Shown: positions 62,001 through 64,000 of the stretch, one piece after another | Position numbering within the stretch: position 1 is the first letter of the stretch | How the letters are laid out: the number at the start of each line of letters is the position of its first letter | Assembly: GCF_048270265.1 (NCBI RefSeq) | Contig: NZ_JBLWTD010000003.1 | Location: 62,001 to 126,000 of the forward strand | DNA from: Maricaulis sp048270265 | GTDB lineage: Bacteria; Pseudomonadota; Alphaproteobacteria; Caulobacterales; Maricaulaceae | Direction: 5' to 3' | DNA length: 64,000 nt | Position numbers and translations under genes: made by a program | Notes under the pieces: generated by a model | The model's input: only the letters and a program-made list of their open reading frames with translations | What the model was told of the DNA's origin: nothing | The model's database searches: none

Positions 62001-63023
62001 CAGCTCAATCCGGAAATCATTGATGCCGGGATCCAGGTCGCCCGCACATCCCAGTTCCTGTTCCTGACGGGCCTGATGGACCGCAATGGTGCACCTGCGC
62101 GCGGGCCGCAACCGGTCCAGGTTGCCTCGCTCGACAATGCCCTGCCGGACTGGTCCTCAAGCGAGGACAAGGCCCATGTCTGGGGATCGCTGCAACTGGC
62201 CGGCTATGAGCAGGGCAATGGCGGCGTCAATATCGAGTACAGCACGAATGGCCTCGAACTCGCCTTCGGTACCGCAGACCTCCGGGCCGGTGCGTTCAGC
62301 TTCGGGTTTGCGGTCGGTTATGCCGATCTGGAATCGGCGCTGTCGGGTGCTGATGACGATCATGTGTCGACGGAAATGTTCCGCTACGGCCTGTTCGGCC
62401 GCTATGATCTGAATGCCGGAGCGACAGGCCTGCAGGCCCATCTCGATGGCAGCCTGGCCCTGGGCCGGGGGCAGCAGGATACGCGGATGGAGATCGTCGC
62501 GCCGGCGGCCGGGCTTGGCCAGACCCAGACGGGCAGCACACATTTCAATACGCTGGCCGGGGCGTTGCGCCTGACACTGGATGGCTATAACGACCATGGC
62601 TGGGCTGTCCGGCCGCATCTTGTTATTGCCGCCGACCGGTATGATCAGTCCGCGCATCAGATCGGCACCGATGGCGTCGCCGCCATCGCCATGCCGGGCA
62701 TTGAGCTCGACCGGGTTTCTTACGGCTATGGCGCCAGCTTCGAGCATCAATGGGGGGGCGGCAATTCGTTCGCCGTCAGCGCTACCGGAGTGCGCCATAC
62801 CGGCGATGCCGTCGCGGCCTTCTCACCGAGCTTCGCGGCCTCCGGCCTCAACGGACCGGACAGTTTCGCGATTGCCGGGCGCGGCATCGAAGAGGAGTAT
62901 GTGCTGGGGGCCCGCTTCCGCAGCGAGACGGAAAACGGCTATTCGGCAACGATTGGCGGCTTCGCCCAGTTTGGCGATCTCGAGGGCGTCGGGGCCGAAA
63001 TCCGTATCACCAAGCGCTTCTAG
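56001..63023 (+). CDS. Giant autotransporter with beta-helix repeat passenger
   Basis: A 2,340-residue surface protein. The extended signal peptide (about residues 1-50, ending AMALGQA) is followed by about 30 repeats of about 46-51 residues. Each repeat is two beta-helix rungs, GTDLTITASGxVSGGxxGIxAxN and GTGALSITxAAVTGxxxxGIxAxN. A junction region with INGAILLGDGEDVLNYD-type rungs leads to a C-terminal autotransporter barrel (about residues 2057-2340) ending in Phe (RITKRF). It is likely an adhesin or biofilm protein. GTG 56001 has AGGGGGG seven bases upstream; ATG 56007 is the alternative. It ends at a strong terminator. Confidence 0.9.
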   Translation: MSMSDCVVSSAGRPLAGRSYGRSRLAQAFLVSASAGVLASLLPAMALGQAVPAGCTPTPATAGDTIDCVTASPATIDGITTTVDDLTINIGSPVTPTTVLNIAGAGVSMTGADGLTLNLTAAGSSITGTTDGVFMQQTGGGSDLTIAAHGDIAGNQYGIRASNGGTGRLNIAAADVTGMTADGIYARTAATTTGLTISASGTVAGADNAIDVHHAGNGDVTLNLGTVTGTTGDAIRVSDTGIGDDISIYASGLITGGEDGIEVDHYGIGSVTIDTAAITAAGDGINVFSGVNGTDVDISAGGTVTAGNTGILAGNYGIGALNITTTSAVTGLAGDGIRAFNSAVDGDLIITAHGAVSGADYGIRAVGSGRVTVTAGTVSGAAIEGIHAQNNAGSTTDLTVSATGTVSGGETGIWASNLGSAALIITAADVTGTGNYGISANNGSGTDLTITANGAVSGGVDGVRAINSGTGALSITTDGAVTGTGFSGIFASNGATATDLDITASGPVTGSFAGIRATNDGTGALNITAADVTGTTDYGIYARTAATSTGVSIAASGTVSGAGNGIDVEHLGTGVLAINAAAVTAGGDGIRAVNAAAGGGLTITASGAVSGGSSGIYTRNYGTGALSVTTAAVTGAGASGIYAFNAATGTGLSVAATGLVSGANYGIETGNLGTGPLTITADAVTGTAGAGIVALSVGTDLTITASGPTTGGTTGIAASNTGTGSLNISSAAVTGQARYGIEARNGAGADELTITATGPVEGGLSGIFAMNLGRGALSITAGATNGTTHYGIYAANFGTDLRITATGAITGGEVGIGARNSGTGALSITAVDVAGTDTAGIYAYSGTAGTDLTVSATGTVTGRRFGIRAQGAGSGALSITAADVTATEADGISAVSGANGTGMTILASGLVSGGEDGVDAHHTGTGDLTLDLGAVTGATGDGVYARNALIGTGITITASGAISGGDNGIFARNSGTGALRLATGAVTGTTTMGIWAINDDVGTDLTLVATGAISGGSDGIRARSEGSGELNLSATAVTGADGDGIYATNLAGTDLTITASGTVTGGDFGVYATNFGSGALSINAAAISGGEDGVFAYNSSAGTDLSITTSGAITAGDDGVSARNDGSGALSITTAAVTGADGQGILALNSLAGTDLTITATGPVSGSDAGIYARNYGTGALGITSAAVTGAGTDGISAVNSAAGTDLSVTATGLVTGAAGGLDAFNYGSGALTINVAAVTGGTHGIHASNSAAGTDLTVTASGEITGSAFGVYAANLGSGALSITAAAITGGQQGVVATNSSAGTDLSIATSGTVTGGINGVLAWNDGSGALSATTAAVTGTAVDGIVAGNTAAGTDLSVTATGLVSGADDGIEAFNSGSGALTINAAAVSGGEFGIFASNSAAGTDLTIVATGEITSGWTGVQGVNHGLGGLVITTETVTGSDWNGISAFNGTGGSDLTLTANGTVSGGVNGIAVLNDGRGDLVINAADVNAGSGTGVLAQTGTGAADLSITAGNLTSTSGAGIAVSHLGSGDASITLASVTALAGSAVTAYAGTGSGALSVNVAGDVAGQDAGIVAANLSPTGSLSINAAAVTADNGVAISAYNAGSGGLSITTTGDVTGSTIGVRAENLAGELAIDAGGDITGGSYGIWTETVEGTDLVIRAGQIVTGGVWGILTGTDTSASTSNDTLNILGTVNGHIGTGHGADVVTLAAGSAVNGAILLGDGEDVLNYDGGSFGVARGGDGTDRLNFSGPGVWITNSGDPAADVFADFELYHFFGGGYVLDGLHQGLIETHFHAGENYLMGTLASRDVMIDAGAGLETGADASLIGNLTNAGSLGINAGGVGRFGIDGDFTQAATGDLTLDLSASGQWNDRLAVSGDVTLAGELVLRQYGAFGAPVTLIDASTGLAGSFDSVTGLLDQSLLASQVLEYDRAGFDVNLVTVFADAGTIDGLTPNQISIADALIDQLAALPDNDDFSDFGYAVAGISDGPLLAETLEQLNPEIIDAGIQVARTSQFLFLTGLMDRNGAPARGPQPVQVASLDNALPDWSSSEDKAHVWGSLQLAGYEQGNGGVNIEYSTNGLELAFGTADLRAGAFSFGFAVGYADLESALSGADDDHVSTEMFRYGLFGRYDLNAGATGLQAHLDGSLALGRGQQDTRMEIVAPAAGLGQTQTGSTHFNTLAGALRLTLDGYNDHGWAVRPHLVIAADRYDQSAHQIGTDGVAAIAMPGIELDRVSYGYGASFEHQWGGGNSFAVSATGVRHTGDAVAAFSPSFAASGLNGPDSFAIAGRGIEEEYVLGARFRSETENGYSATIGGFAQFGDLEGVGAEIRITKRF
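59151..60209 (+). repeat. internal segmental duplication in the beta-helix passenger
   Basis: Block A (59151-59756, 606 bases) and block B (59757-60209, 453 bases) are diverged copies of one multi-unit segment. B lacks exactly one 153-base repeat, corresponding to 59454-59606 in A. Confidence 0.8.
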
Positions 63024-63051
63024 CCTCCATAAGACTGTGTCGCATACAATC

Positions 63052-63079
63052 AGCCCGGCACCCTCGTGCCGGGCTTTTT
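63052..63079 (+). terminator. intrinsic terminator
   Basis: A perfect 10-base stem (63052-63061 with 63066-63075), loop CCTC, then TTTTT. It ends the second autotransporter transcript. Confidence 0.92.
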
Positions 63080-63110
63080 GCGGCCGGCATGCGACATCCT
63101 GTCGGTTCTG

Positions 63111-63123
63111 TAATGTGACGTTA
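63111..63123. promoter_or_regulatory. possible metal-regulator (Zur-like) operator
   Basis: TAATGTGACGTTA is an imperfect palindrome (TAA-GT-AC-TTA) within TGTAATGTGACGTTATC, 46 bases before the DUF2946-like gene. The AT-rich shape recalls Zur/Fur-type boxes, but the match to a consensus is partial. Confidence 0.3.
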
Positions 63124-63168
63124 TCTTATATCAGTGGCATTCTGTCTCTGAGGGAGTCACAAAAGCTC

Positions 63169-63570
63169 ATGCGCCTGCAGCAGAGTCATCATCGCAATTC
63201 GGCAGTCATGCCCGATTGGCGGCGGCTGGGCCTTGGCCTGGTCGTGGTCTTGCTGATGAGTCTGCAGGGCGCGGCGGCCATGGCGCACCGCAACGCGCAC
63301 TATCAGGAGTTCGAGCAGGATCACGCCAGCCTGATGGCGCAGTCCGGTTTTGATGCGCCCATGCCGGGCAATCCGGCCCCGGCGGCGCAATGCAAGCTCT
63401 GTCATGCCTCCATCGGTGCCGTTTCGATCCTGCCGGTGTCACAGGGCATCCTGTCCGCGGCCTTTATGGTTTCCAGGGTGGCACGCCCGGTGCTTCACCA
63501 GCCCCCTCCGCTCGCGGTGCCAGACGGCGCCTGGCGGGTGCGCGGCCCACCGATCTCACTCCACACCTGA
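63169..63570 (+). CDS. DUF2946-like small exported/membrane protein
   Basis: A 133-residue protein with a hydrophobic N-terminal segment (about residues 20-38), a His-rich stretch (AMAHRNAHYQEFEQDHASL) and a CxxC motif (CKLCHAS) typical of the DUF2946 group. The following hydrophobic segment and Pro-rich tail also fit. Such proteins lie beside metal uptake or outer-membrane transport genes. ATG 63169 follows GAGGGAG. The next gene, 67 bases on, encodes an outer-membrane-type protein, so the pair may be metal-regulated. Function unknown. Confidence 0.75.
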   Translation: MRLQQSHHRNSAVMPDWRRLGLGLVVVLLMSLQGAAAMAHRNAHYQEFEQDHASLMAQSGFDAPMPGNPAPAAQCKLCHASIGAVSILPVSQGILSAAFMVSRVARPVLHQPPPLAVPDGAWRVRGPPISLHT

Positions 63571-63637
63571 CTGCCGATCTGCCGCATCGTCCGACACGAG
63601 CGATGGCGGCCAATCCAGCTTTTGATGGAGACCGTCC

Positions 63638-64000
63638 ATGAGACGTCTAATGAATGCGGCCGCACTTGCCGGCCTGACGAGTATTTGTAGCCCTGCCTTC
63701 GCCGACGACGATCTGTCGTCCATCCGCGCCGAAATCGACGCGATGCGGAGCGAATACCAATCCCGGATTTCGGAACTCGAGGCCCGCCTTGCCGAAGCGG
63801 AAAGCCGCGCGGCCAATGCCGAGGCGACCGCCAATTCGGCCCAGCGCGCCGTCGCGGCGGCCCCCGCGGTCGTTCCGGCACCCCGCCAGACGGTGGCCGC
63901 GTCACGCCCGGCACGCACCGGCGATAATGCCTTCAATCCGGCCATCTCCGTGGTCCTCAACGGCCAGTACACGGCCAGCAGCGAGGACCCCGATGGCGTC
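63638..64000 (+). CDS. Outer-membrane protein with N-terminal coiled coil (3' end outside window)
   Basis: A partial gene that runs off the window end; 121 codons are visible. A signal peptide (ending SPAFA) is followed by a coiled coil (about residues 26-66, SELEARLAEAESRAANAEA) and a Pro/Ala linker. Then comes NAFNPAISVVLNGQYTASSEDP, which looks like the first strand of an outer-membrane barrel. This layout is seen in porin-like or TonB-linked proteins encoded next to DUF2946 genes in proteobacteria, some thought to take part in zinc uptake. The assignment is tentative. ATG 63638 has GGAGA upstream. Confidence 0.7.
   Translation, partial: MRRLMNAAALAGLTSICSPAFADDDLSSIRAEIDAMRSEYQSRISELEARLAEAESRAANAEATANSAQRAVAAAPAVVPAPRQTVAASRPARTGDNAFNPAISVVLNGQYTASSEDPDGV

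Overview
The window is 64 kb of GC-rich DNA with dense, mostly operonic coding. The gene content is that of a Gram-negative alphaproteobacterium, and I would guess a marine Hyphomonadaceae/Maricaulaceae-type organism. That guess rests on the catabolic acyl-CoA/TonB cluster, the large autotransporters and the sulfatases; no rRNA or other phylogenetic marker is present. I see no tRNA, rRNA, CRISPR array, insertion sequence or prophage.

Region 1 (1-14801) is a catabolic cluster. It holds a CoA ligase cut by the window start, four small NTF2-fold proteins, an MFS transporter, a tandem-domain HxlR regulator, two short-chain dehydrogenases, a DapB-like dehydrogenase, a TonB-dependent receptor, two thiolases and a nitronate-monooxygenase-like flavoprotein. 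Together they look like uptake, CoA activation and beta-oxidation-type breakdown of a hydrophobic, perhaps polycyclic or isoprenoid, acid. The substrate cannot be read from the sequence.

Region 2 (15095-24931) is one giant autotransporter of about 3,280 residues. It has about 25 Ig-like repeats, eight of them exactly 285 bp each, followed by a C-terminal beta-barrel.

Region 3 (25093-42144) is a type II secretion locus in the order E-F-G-H-I-J-L-M-(C/N)-D-K. It runs on with overlapping starts into a permease fused to an FG-GAP/ASPIC propeller and two Sel1-repeat proteins. A small exported protein and a secreted tail-fibre-like protein follow, and the locus ends at a terminator. This is the best candidate for an undescribed system: a dedicated type II pathway with its own unusual accessory membrane and periplasmic proteins and a likely substrate.

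Region 4 (42265-51759) starts with an enoyl-CoA hydratase. Next comes a tight five-gene sulfatase operon on the minus strand: a GST, a sulfatase, a DsbA/HCCA-isomerase-fold protein, a metallo-beta-lactamase-fold enzyme and a formylglycine-generating enzyme that itself carries an export or anchor segment. A small membrane protein, a TetR regulator and a second, tail-anchored sulfatase lie next to it.

Region 5 (51857-55716) holds a 2-oxoglutarate oxygenase, an acetyltransferase-deacetylase (GNAT-HDAC) fusion and a TIGR03032 protein. Region 6 (56001-63023) is a second giant autotransporter with a two-rung beta-helix passenger, ending at a clear intrinsic terminator. The right edge (63169-64000) has a DUF2946-like protein and the start of an outer-membrane protein with an N-terminal coiled coil. 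Most operons end in recognisable hairpins, and no gene-free gap exceeds about 300 bp.
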